Translations under genes and position numbers: made by a program
Shown here: in pieces, positions 1 through 9,570 of the stretch
Position numbering within the stretch: position 1 is the first letter of the stretch
How the letters are laid out: each line of letters opens with the position of its first letter
NCBI GenBank assembly: GCA_002104945.1
Contig: MCFH01000018.1
Coordinates: 682,001-746,000, forward strand
Length of the DNA stretch: 64,000 bases
Source: Piromyces finnis
Taxonomy: Eukaryota; Neocallimastigomycota; Neocallimastigomycetes; Neocallimastigales; Neocallimastigaceae
Direction: 5' to 3'
The notes under the pieces: generated by a model
What the model saw: only the letters and a program-made list of their open reading frames with translations
The model's database searches: none
What the model was told of the DNA's origin: nothing

Positions 1-722
1 TTTATTTTCTTTTTTTTTTTTTTTTTTTTTGAAATTGTTTGTATCCTTATATAAACAAATAAGCAAATTCAATGATAAATATATAGATATAAATAGATGA
101 ATGCGTATTTAAAGTGATCTTTAATATATATAATTAAATATAAGCGCCACAACTATATTAAACTAAAATTTAACTTTGTTCTTCTTTGTTTTTTATAAAG
201 TATATATCATTTATGTATTATTTTTTACATCGTTTAAATTGATAATTTAATGGTTTAATAAAACATAATATGAATATATTCCAAAAATGCTAAAAAAAAT
301 CAAGGTAAATAAAAATATTTTTTTTTTTATTAAACTTTTTGTATAAAATTTTTGTTCTTTTTTTTTTTTTTTTGTATTATTTTTTTGTTTATGTTTTACT
401 TTTCTGATTTAATTTATACTTTATTGGTAAAAATAATATTTATTAATACAAGTGATAAACTTTAAAAAATAATGAATTTCTTCTCTAATGAATACAAAAA
501 TAAAATAATAAAAAGGTAAAAAAAAAAAACAATATATATAAAAAAGGAAGGTAAAAAAAAAAAAAAAAAAAAAAGCTATAATATAAAATGTAAATATTTT
601 GATAAAAATACTTTTGTTTTATCTTTTAATAAGCTAATAATATAAAACAAAAATCTATATTACACGACTATCATTATTATTTTTATTATTATTATTGGAA
701 AAAAAATACAAAGAAAACTTTG
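1..722. other. AT-rich intergenic stretch
   Basis: No gene is supported here. The stretch is made of A/T homopolymer runs and short AT repeats, including T runs near 10-30 and 360-373 and an A run near 553-574. It would hold the promoter of the downstream ankyrin gene, but I can identify no specific element. Confidence 0.5.
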
Positions 723-2087
723 ATGAATAAATCTGTACTAGTACAAACTACTGAAATTAAGAATGTTATCAAGAAAGGAAACTTTGTTCAATTTGTAAAT
801 TTTTTAAATAATAACAACATTAAATGGAAAGGAACAGAATTGTATCATCTATTACTTTATGCTATTGAACATCATGCTTCCCTTGATATTATTAAATACA
901 TTGAGTATCAATATGGTGCAAATGAAATTTTAGAATATCTTTTAAAACATAATATTAAATATTTTCGGTGGTTATTTAATCATCATAAATATCATAATGA
1001 TTATGTATTGAGACTTCTTTATCTTTCAAAATATCATATTAAAACTAGTAATGAAAAATTAAATAGCATGATCAAAAAAGAACAAAATCAAATCATCATA
1101 TCTAAAAGAATGTATGATTATGCTCTCCAAAAAGGTAACCATTCTATTATAAAACTTTTTCTAATAAATGATACTCAAGAATCAATTCTTGCTATAAATA
1201 AAAAATATAATTTATTACTCTATTCTGTAAAATATAATCAATATGAAATACTTATTAGCCTTCTAAAGCATTTTAATATTCAACATCAAAAAATATATAT
1301 GCCATTATTACTTGCCTCTATAAAAAGAGGACGTATAGATATGGTTAAATTAATTTTACAATATCCTATTGATATTAATAATAATAGTTATAAAAATGGT
1401 TTTACTCCTCTTATGTATTCAATATTTTATAAGCAACAACATATCATTAAATGTTTATTGGAAGCTAAAGCTAATGTCAATTGCATTGATAATCATGGTA
1501 ATACCGCATTAATTATTGCTCTAAAGAATAAACTCTATGAAATAATGAAAATGTTAATTCAATATGGAGCTAATATTAATCATACTAATTTTTACGAAGA
1601 TACTCCTTTAATAATATCTATTAAAAAAAAATATAATAAAATAGCTATGCTTCTTGTCGATAATGGGGCAGATGTGAATGCTAAAGATAGTCATGGTGAT
1701 ACTATTCTAATTTTAGCAACTAAAAGTGAAAATAAAGATATGGTAGAATATTTATTAGATCATGGAGCTAATATTAATGATAAAGATATTAATGGAAATA
1801 CACCATTATTTATTGCATATTATAATTGTATGATTGACATTATTTCAATTCTTATTAAAAAAAAAGCTAATATCAATGAAAAAAACAATACTTTAGGAAT
1901 TACTGTATTAATGCTCGCTTCCCAAAATGGTTTTCTATTAAATGTAAAATACTTGATAGAAAATGGAGCAAATGTAAATGTAAAAGATCATTATGGAAAT
2001 ACTGTTTTGAATTATGCTTCTAAAAATACATTTTATTGTAATGAAATAATTCCATATTTAAAGGCTCATGGTGCGATAAAAGTATAA
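723..2087 (+). CDS. ankyrin-repeat protein, single exon
   Basis: This is an intracellular ankyrin-repeat protein of 454 residues; the partner is unknown. From about residue 220 it shows regular ~33-residue repeats with the family signatures G-x-TPL, LL..GA(N/D)VN and DxxGNT (for example HGNTAL, YGANIN, NGADVNAKD, HGANINDKD, NGANVNVKD). The N-terminal half is more divergent but keeps paired helices typical of degenerate repeats. No signal peptide or membrane segment is seen. The frame can be extended one codon upstream only through a TTG, so the ATG at 723 is the likely start. Ankyrin repeats bind proteins; no catalytic domain is present, so a specific role cannot be given. A decayed frame lies just downstream on the other strand. 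Confidence 0.85.
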   Translation: MNKSVLVQTTEIKNVIKKGNFVQFVNFLNNNNIKWKGTELYHLLLYAIEHHASLDIIKYIEYQYGANEILEYLLKHNIKYFRWLFNHHKYHNDYVLRLLYLSKYHIKTSNEKLNSMIKKEQNQIIISKRMYDYALQKGNHSIIKLFLINDTQESILAINKKYNLLLYSVKYNQYEILISLLKHFNIQHQKIYMPLLLASIKRGRIDMVKLILQYPIDINNNSYKNGFTPLMYSIFYKQQHIIKCLLEAKANVNCIDNHGNTALIIALKNKLYEIMKMLIQYGANINHTNFYEDTPLIISIKKKYNKIAMLLVDNGADVNAKDSHGDTILILATKSENKDMVEYLLDHGANINDKDINGNTPLFIAYYNCMIDIISILIKKKANINEKNNTLGITVLMLASQNGFLLNVKYLIENGANVNVKDHYGNTVLNYASKNTFYCNEIIPYLKAHGAIKV

Positions 2088-2128
2088 TTTTATATTAACT
2101 ATATTTGTAAATATTAGTATAATCTTTT

Positions 2129-2162
<34 letters not shown>

Positions 2163-2452
2163 ATATAATATTTTCTAAAATGTATAATATAATAATTATT
2201 AAATAAATAATATTATATTTAAATTCATTAATTTATATATAAAATAAATTATCAAATAAAAAAAAATTGTTATAGCTATATACTATATTAATAAATATAT
2301 ATATATATAAATATATAATTACTACTATATTTATATATATAATATTATAATATTTAATAAAATTTAGAAATAAAAAAAAAAATGCGAAGATACACATTAA
2401 TAAAATTATTTTAATTTTTTAAGATAATGGATGAACCATATTTTTAATATTT
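2088..2452. other. intergenic, AT-rich
   Basis: The stretch between the ankyrin gene stop and the decayed minus-strand frame holds an A run at about 2140-2161 and simple TA repeats. I see no gene. Confidence 0.5.
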
Positions 2453-2979
2453 TATTTATAATATATTTTTAAAATTAAAATTACTCCTTTTTTATTTGTA
2501 ATAGTTTATAAAATATTAAATAATAAAGAATCATTTGTTAAAAAGATAGTATTATTGAAAAAAAACCTTTTAATTGGATGGAATTTCCATAGAATTATGT
2601 TTTTATATTGTTGTGATTCAAAAGATTCATAGAATTTAAAAGATTAATATAATAATCATTTAATTCGAAAGTAAGATAATCAAGTGTCAATTATAACATA
2701 TAATTTTTTCTTATCATTTAGATGAATAAGACATTCCTTAATATAGAATAAATCTTGCACATAGTTATTTCCATGAATATAACCAAAAAAGTAATTATTT
2801 AATGGTGACTTTAAGTTAGTTAGTTTCATTTAAGAATAAAATAATGGATGATTTTTCAAATCATTTAAATTTACAAATTGATTTAAAGAAATTTAAACAC
2901 ATTGTAAATAATTGTCATTTTTTTTTAATTCTTTACTGAAATAACTTTTTTTAAGTATATAAATAACTGTATTTCTATT
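2453..2979 (-). pseudogene. decayed protein-coding frame of unknown family
   Basis: Reading the minus strand from about 2979 down to 2453, one frame stays in register for about 175 codons with no frameshift. Its amino-acid composition is protein-like (for example LFYIKECLIHLNDKKK and ESQQYKNIILWKFHP) but it is broken by about six in-frame TAA/TGA stops. DNA this AT-rich normally shows a stop every few codons in all frames, so this looks like a relic of a gene inactivated by point mutation. A weaker extension upstream, toward 3300, also gives protein-like fragments. I do not recognise the family. It could instead be chance. Confidence 0.35.
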
Positions 2980-3563
2980 AATATTTTTATTTTATTTATT
3001 TTTATTTTTTATAAAAAGATACAATTTTTTGAATTAACATATTAATATTAAAGTTTAAATTATTATATATATAGCTTGTTCTCATGCCCTTCTTTATTAA
3101 TTTTCTTAGTTCTAATAAATATTAACTATAAAGTTTTAGAAATTAAAAATAACATTTCCTTTCGATAACATCTTCCTCTTCTAATTACCTTTTTTTTAGA
3201 ATTGTTAAATCTATTATTTTTCATCGAACTTTCTAATATATTATTATTATTATTTAACACTATCAAACGTAACTGTTGATGAGATTAATAACATATACTA
3301 CAACCTTCCATTATTCATTCATGTTTTATTGAAAACTAAATAATCATCATTTATACCATATATACCATATATATCAAATTTGTATTCTTTTTTATTTATT
3401 TATTTTCAAATTATTTACATATAAAAAATCTAAACTTTTTATTATTAAAAAAATAAAAGGATAAAGTATGGTTTAATTACCAATAATAAAATTAACTAAT
3501 AGATAAATATAGATTTTTATAAATAAAAAAATATGTAGTTTTTTTCCTAAAAATTAAATTATT
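2980..3563. other. intergenic with possible 5' remnant of the decayed gene
   Basis: The minus strand between about 3300 and 2980 contains short open pieces (for example LELRKLIKKG) that may belong to the decayed gene. Nothing else is supported. Confidence 0.3.
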
Positions 3564-5120
3564 TTACTTTTTAATAGTATTTAAAACTTTATATAATCTA
3601 TCTAAGGATAGATTGAGTTCATTTTGTTCAACAGCAAAACAAACTCTAAACCAATTTCTTTCAGATTCTGTATCTGCACTAAAGAAAGCTTGACTTGGTG
3701 AAATATAAACACCTCCTTCTAATAACTTCATCCATAAATCAAATTCATTAAGTCCAGCTTGGTGGAGATCAATGTAAATAAAGAAGCCAGCATTTCCTTT
3801 AATATATGGAATATTATGAACCTTTAGTGAACTGACTAAATGAGTGTAGTTCTTAAATAACTTACGATTATTGTTAATAATGAAATTATCAGTCCATTTA
3901 TGATCAGATAACATGTGAACAAGAATATTATCAATATTGGTTGGAATACAAGTTAAGAAACTAATTTTTTGAAGAGAATCCATAACAGTTTTAGAATATG
4001 AAATGGTAACTCCAATTCTTAATCCATTTAAACAAAAGTCTTTAGAAAATCCCCATAATCCATGAGTATTTTCTGGATCTGGAAGATCTAAAGAAAAAAT
4101 AGGGGTATATTTACACAGCTTACCATCAATAGATGTTCTAATTCTGGTAACTTCTTTGCAGCTTTTACATCGATCACAATGACAATAATAATCTTCAATA
4201 GTTTTACCTTTTTCAATATTTTGTTCAGTAATTTCCTTCCAAGTAGAAAGTCCGTAAATTTCATCACAAATTACAACTAATCCATGTGATTTAGCAAAAT
4301 TACAGAAAAGAAGAAGTTGTTCAGCACTGTAACATCGTCCAAATGGATTGTTTGGATTAGCAATGATAATACCTTTAACTGGTCTAGTAGATTCTTTTAA
4401 TGCTTTTTCTAAGGCTGCTTCATCAACCTTTAAACAATCATCTTCACAATGTGGAACTGAAATAGTATAAACTCTAGATCCATAATTAATATCAGCATGA
4501 AAACCTCCATAATATGGTCCTGGAACTAAAACAGCATCACCACTGTCAAATAATACTTGTCCATATAAATTAAGAAGTGGTCCACATCCATTTCCTACAC
4601 AAATATTTTCTTTATTTAATGAAACTTTTGGATTGAAATGACGATTAAGTAACATTGAAATTTCTTCTCTTAATCTATCAGATCCTGGGTTTGGTCCATA
4701 TAATAATTGTTCAGCGGTGACTGCTGAAGCTTCATTTATTCTACCTAATAGCTCAACATTATTTAACTTGTTTTCAGCAGTTCCGAGATTGATAATACCA
4801 TTTGGATTTATTTCTGGATGATATTTGTTATTACGAACAATAGTCATTCCTTTACTTAAAAAGAACTCATCTTTTTGAATTTCTAAAGCCCTGTCTGATA
4901 ACTTTGAACCATTGAAAGTATTTTTAATAGTAGCTTTCTTATGACTCTTTTCATTAGGAATAACCTTGAAAGATTTTTCCGAAGTTTTGACATTGATACT
5001 ATTATCGCTTAATTTTAATTTTTTAGCATTTGGAATAGCATCAATAGCATTTTCATGGACAGTATAATAATCTCTCTTCTTAGAAGAGATGCTCTTTGGT
5101 TCTAAAACTTTAATAGTCAT
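3564..5120 (-). CDS. ACC-synthase-like PLP aminotransferase, copy 1
   Basis: This is a fold-type-I PLP enzyme of the class I/II aminotransferase family, closest in layout to 1-aminocyclopropane-1-carboxylate synthase-like proteins; 518 residues, single exon. Motifs in order: YGPNPGSDRLREE (about 145), GNGCGPLLN, PGPYYGGF, the ANPNNPFGR cofactor/substrate loop (about 256), CDEIYG with the Asp that contacts the pyridine nitrogen (about 286), GFSKDFCLNGLRIG with the Schiff-base Lys (about 358), and the C-terminal RVCF arginine that usually binds the substrate carboxylate. The first ~75 residues are a low-conservation Lys-rich extension. Between DEIYG and SKD lies an insert with CHC-x2-C-x2-C (about 313) that could bind metal or form disulfides. 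No targeting peptide is evident. ACC synthase proper uses S-adenosylmethionine, but the substrate cannot be set from sequence. It is a diverged paralogue of the two copies at 8-13 kb. Confidence 0.88.
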   Translation of the reverse strand: MTIKVLEPKSISSKKRDYYTVHENAIDAIPNAKKLKLSDNSINVKTSEKSFKVIPNEKSHKKATIKNTFNGSKLSDRALEIQKDEFFLSKGMTIVRNNKYHPEINPNGIINLGTAENKLNNVELLGRINEASAVTAEQLLYGPNPGSDRLREEISMLLNRHFNPKVSLNKENICVGNGCGPLLNLYGQVLFDSGDAVLVPGPYYGGFHADINYGSRVYTISVPHCEDDCLKVDEAALEKALKESTRPVKGIIIANPNNPFGRCYSAEQLLLFCNFAKSHGLVVICDEIYGLSTWKEITEQNIEKGKTIEDYYCHCDRCKSCKEVTRIRTSIDGKLCKYTPIFSLDLPDPENTHGLWGFSKDFCLNGLRIGVTISYSKTVMDSLQKISFLTCIPTNIDNILVHMLSDHKWTDNFIINNNRKLFKNYTHLVSSLKVHNIPYIKGNAGFFIYIDLHQAGLNEFDLWMKLLEGGVYISPSQAFFSADTESERNWFRVCFAVEQNELNLSLDRLYKVLNTIKK

Positions 5121-6442
5121 TTTTCAAATTATATACTTTACTATATCCCTATAATATATTAAAACTAATAGACTTGAATGTTTTATTTTTTAAAAAGTTA
5201 AAATTATATAAATACTATTTAATCGAAAATGTGTGCTTAAGAAAACGATTGTAATTTATTTTTCTAGAATAGACGCTTAATAAAAAGAATTTTTTGTAGA
5301 TTTTGTTTGTATATAACATTTATTTTATATTTTCAAATTATTTCAAATATGAAATTAATAATGATATTGAAAAAAAAAAAGTTCAAATTAATTCCTTTTA
5401 TATTAAAATTTGATCTTTACAAAATGTTAAAATTAGCTTCTCTTTAGTATTAAAACATAAAAGACTATTAGACATTTAATTATAATCTTTAATTGAATTA
5501 TTAACGAATGAATAAATAGTAAATAAATAAATATTAAATAATAATTATTATTTAAATTAATAATATTTATAAATGAATAAATATCATTTTAAATAAATCT
5601 GATAACCAAAAAATCAAATAGTTCATGTCTTATGACTTATTATCAATAATATAAAAAAAATAGGCTTATCTATGATTCAAAATAATAATATTTAAATTTA
5701 TATTTTAATATATTTAAATTAATAGATTTCATATATTTATTTTTTAATCAATAAAAAATTTCTGTAAAAATTTATATCGTATATTGCAATATATTTTAAT
5801 ATATTGATAATTTCAATTTAAATCAAAAATCAAAATTTCTGTTAATTTAACAATTACCTGTCAACAAAAAAAAAATAAACAGAAAAAAGATATAATAATC
5901 TGTTGATGTTGTTGATACATAATTTATTCTAAAAGCAACATATTAGTATTTTTCTGGTTTCTATAAAAAAGTAGATTGTTTCATAAAATGCAACTTTAAA
6001 AAGAAAATTTTTAAAAGAAAAAGAAAAAGAAAAAGAAAAAAAGAAAAGAAAAGGATATCAAAAAATAAACATAGAATAAAAACAATTAATAAAAAACCAA
6101 GCTTTATTATTAAAGATTTTTCTAAACTTATTAAAAAATTGTCCTTTTCTTGTTTGTTTTCTTGTTATCTCTAAAACTTTTAATTTATAAAGCTTTTTAA
6201 TTAACATTTTAATTTTTAATAAAAAGTTTGATTTAATAAATTTAAATAATTATTTATTATATATTTTAATATTTTTACTTTTTTTTTTTATTATTAATTG
6301 TTATAATTGTTTCTATTTGTATAATCTTTTATTTTTTTAATCGATCATTTATTTAATTTGTCTTTTTTTATTTTTGTATTAAGCATCAAAGATAACACAT
6401 TCTCATGACTTGTTTTTTTTATTATCACTATGAATCTTATTA

Positions 6443-6476
6443 AAAATAAAGTTAATTTATAAATTAACTTTATTTT
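6443..6476. repeat. perfect 34-bp palindrome
   Basis: The 17-base left half AAAATAAAGTTAATTTA is followed directly by its exact reverse complement, with no spacer. It lies far from any gene. It could extrude as a cruciform or be chance in AT-rich DNA. Confidence 0.6.
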
Positions 6477-7483
6477 CAATAACCTAAATTTTTAGAATGT
6501 GGTTACAGGATGAATAAAAGAAAAAAAAGGTTTGGTATTGGATTTTTATCTTTTTATTAAGCCATCGTTTTTAATTACAAAATTTTATTTTTTTTTTCCT
6601 ATCAAATAATCAAAAACTACTAATTCGATAATTTCAACCTACAAACTACTAAAAATAGATCAATACAATATGATATTCATTGATAATTTACACTTTATAT
6701 TTTACAAATAATAATAATAATAATAAATTAATGTTTATATAATAAATAAAGTTAACTATTGTTACCGCCTAAAATAAGTTAGAGTTTTTACAAAATAAAA
6801 TAATTTTTTATATTTTCAAAAAATATTAACTGATGTTTAAATGTAATTTATTATATATATTATTTATATATTATATGTAATGGTGTGAATATGAAATGAA
6901 TATTTTTAATTATATTTTTAATAATCAGTTAATGAAATTATTAGTTTTTCTTTTTAAAATGTTATTTTTAAAGTACTAAAAATTAATAATCAATGAAATA
7001 CATTAATACTTTAATACTACTATTAACTTATTTTGAAATAATTTAAATTGTCAAAATATTAATAGGCATTATTGCATTATGTATTAGGATTAATATATAT
7101 ATGTTAATAAATTAATGTATAATATATATTTTTTATTTCACTAACTTACTTTAATTACTGTTTATACATTTATTCTAGTTATATATTTTATCAAATTTAT
7201 AATTTTAATAAATTAAAAAACTGAAGGTGAAATAATAAAAAGAATTTTTTTAATATACATTTATTTAATTACTATTTATTAAATTTGTTTTAATCATTTA
7301 CAGTTTGCACTGTATTAAAAAACATTGAAATTTATGTTTTAGTAAGTTCGTATTATTTAATTGCTATTTTTTTTCATTATTATATAAAATTTATAAAAAT
7401 TAATATAAATATTAAAGAATATCAAGTATTGAAATGATATTTTTAATAAAATTAGATTTTAGTAATTGATTTAAATTATATTT

Positions 7484-7561
7484 TAAGAAATTGTATAAAT
7501 TAATGCAATATATTTATATTTTGCATATTAATTCTTAAAAATTTTTATATTCAATTTCTTA
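7484..7561. repeat. imperfect nested inverted repeat
   Basis: The outer arms TAAGAAATTG and CAATTTCTTA, and the inner arms AAATTAATGCAA and TTGCATATTAATT, pair around a short TA-rich loop. This could be a MITE relic or a structured transcript; no coding content is seen. Confidence 0.4.
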
Positions 7562-7655
7562 TTTAATTATTATAACATAGTGTAAAGTAATTATATTTAA
7601 GATAATATCAAAATTAAAGTATTGAAATTATTATAAGACAATAAAAACAAAATTT

Positions 7656-9534
7656 TTAATTTTTTATATAATATTTGATTAATATTTATTAAATTTGTTT
7701 TTAATTATTTACAGTTTATAGGATATTAAAAAACAAAATTAATTTCTAAAGTTAAATATTAGATAGATAGATAAATGAGTGAATAAATTAATGAATAGTA
7801 ATAGATACAAAATACAATTATTATTAACTTAAGATTATGATTCTATTAATTTAATAATAATGAAAATATAATTAATTTTTCTATTTTTAAAAAATAAAGT
7901 TTTCTTTCTTCATTTTTTAATGTTATTGATGTATAATTTATGATTTATATATTTGTTAGTATTATATGTTAATATTGGGTATTTATGTATATATTTATGT
8001 ATATAGTTATTATTAATTATAAATTATAATTTATTTTTAATGTTTAATTGAATGATTAATTTAATATTTAGTTTAATAACTTTTGTTGCTTATTTTGTTG
8101 TTTAAGAGTATCTATTACTTTATAGATTCTATCTAATGATAAGTTGAGTTCATCTTGTTCAACTGCAAAACATATTCTGAACCAATTTCTTTCCGATTCT
8201 TTATCTTCACTGAAAAAGGCTTGACTTGGTGAAATGTAAATTCCTCCTTCTAATAACTTCATCCATAAATCAAATTCATTGAGTCCGGCTTGATGAAGAT
8301 CAATGTAAATGAAGAATCCGGAATCTCCTTGAACATATGGAATATGGTGAGCATTTAATGAATTGGTTAAGTGAGTGTAGTTCTTGAGTAATTTACGATT
8401 GTTATTAACAATGAAATGATCAGTCCATTCTTGATCTGATAAAATATTAACAAGAATATTATCAATATTGGTTGGAATACAAGTTAAGAAACAAATCTTT
8501 TGCATAGCTGCCATAACTGTTTTAGAATATGAAATGGTTACTCCGATTCTTAATCCATTTAAACAAAAGTCTTTAGAAAATCCCCATAATCCATGAGTAT
8601 TTTCTGGATCTGGAAGATCTAAAGAAAAGATGGATGTGAATTTACTTTGTTTTCCATCAATATCACTTTCAATTCTTGGAGCATCTTTGTAGCTTTGACA
8701 TTGTGAACAATGACAATGATAATCTTCGATGGTTTTACCTTCTTCAATATTTTGTTCAGTAATATCTTTCCAAGTTGAAAGTCCGTAGATTTCATCACAA
8801 ATAACTATTAATCCATGTGATTTAGCAAAATTACAGAAAAGAAGAAGTTGTTCAGCACTGTAACTTCTTCCAAATGGATTGTTTGGATTAGCAATGATAA
8901 TACCTTTGACTGGTTTATCAGCATTCTTTAATGCCTTTTCTAAGGCTGCTTCATCAACCTTTAAACAATCACCTTCACAATGTGGTACCGGGATGGTATA
9001 GACTCTTGATCCATATTTAATATCAGCTTCGAAACCTCCGTAATATGGTCCTGGAACTAAAACGGCATCTCCATGATCAAATAAAACTTCTCCACATAAA
9101 TTAAGAAGTGGTCCACATCCATTTCCTACACAAATATTTTCTTTACTTAATAAAACTTTTGGATTGAAATGACGATTTAATAACTTGGCAACTTCTTCTC
9201 TTAATCTATCAGATCCTGGATTTGGACCATATAATAATTGTTCAGCAGTAACAGTTGAAACTTTTGGATCATTGATTTTACCTAACATTTCAACATTATT
9301 TAATTTGTTTTCGGCAGTTCCGAGATTGATAATACCATTTGGATTTGTTTCTGGATGGTATTTATTATTACGGACAATGATAATACCTTTACTTAAAAGA
9401 AATTCTTCTTTTTGAATTTCTAAAGCTCTATTGGATAACTTTGGACCATTGAGTGGAGCATATTCAGATTTGATATTCTTTTGAATATTTGGAACTTTTA
9501 AAGATTTTTCCTTTAAGGTAATAATCTTTCTCTT
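7656..9534. repeat. left arm of large inverted repeat
   Basis: This arm matches the reverse complement of 11885-13763 at a constant coordinate sum of 21419, so no net indel is present. Every segment compared, coding and non-coding, is identical apart from one mismatch near the outer edge (about 7677). The arm covers almost all of aminotransferase copy 2 plus ~410 bp of 3' flank. It stops at codon 13 of the gene on one side and fades near 7656 on the other. Confidence 0.85.
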
Positions 9535-9570
9535 TTTAGATATAATAGGTTCGACGGTAGCAAGAGCCAT
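8068..9570 (-). CDS. ACC-synthase-like PLP aminotransferase, copy 2
   Basis: This 500-residue single-exon PLP enzyme has the same motif order as copy 1: GPNPGSDRLREE, ANPNNPFGR, CDEIYG, and GFSKDFCLNGLRIG with the Schiff-base Lys at about 333. The N-terminal extension is shorter. The Cys insert is reduced to CHC-x2-C, because the fourth Cys of copy 1 is replaced by Tyr. From residue 13 onward the protein is identical to copy 3, and the DNA is also identical wherever compared, synonymous positions included; only the first ~12 residues and the upstream DNA are unique. That implies very recent duplication or gene conversion. The ATG at 9570 is the first Met in the frame. The annotation as ACC synthase or as an aminotransferase on another amino acid is undecided. 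Confidence 0.88.
   Translation of the reverse strand: MALATVEPIISKKRKIITLKEKSLKVPNIQKNIKSEYAPLNGPKLSNRALEIQKEEFLLSKGIIIVRNNKYHPETNPNGIINLGTAENKLNNVEMLGKINDPKVSTVTAEQLLYGPNPGSDRLREEVAKLLNRHFNPKVLLSKENICVGNGCGPLLNLCGEVLFDHGDAVLVPGPYYGGFEADIKYGSRVYTIPVPHCEGDCLKVDEAALEKALKNADKPVKGIIIANPNNPFGRSYSAEQLLLFCNFAKSHGLIVICDEIYGLSTWKDITEQNIEEGKTIEDYHCHCSQCQSYKDAPRIESDIDGKQSKFTSIFSLDLPDPENTHGLWGFSKDFCLNGLRIGVTISYSKTVMAAMQKICFLTCIPTNIDNILVNILSDQEWTDHFIVNNNRKLLKNYTHLTNSLNAHHIPYVQGDSGFFIYIDLHQAGLNEFDLWMKLLEGGIYISPSQAFFSEDKESERNWFRICFAVEQDELNLSLDRIYKVIDTLKQQNKQQKLLN

Larger units (their letters stand above)
5121..7655. other. long AT-rich intergenic region
   Basis: About 2.5 kb without a supported gene. It holds a perfect 34-bp palindrome at 6443-6476, an imperfect nested inverted repeat at 7484-7561, and a GAAAAA-type purine tract near 6003-6050. 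A ~60-bp motif near 7264-7330 resembles one at 7684-7740 downstream of aminotransferase copy 2. Confidence 0.5.

Noticed and set aside
9185-9415. 76-codon plus-strand open frame, repeated at 12004-12234
   Set aside because: Antisense shadow inside aminotransferase copies 2 and 3; it recurs only because the genes are identical.
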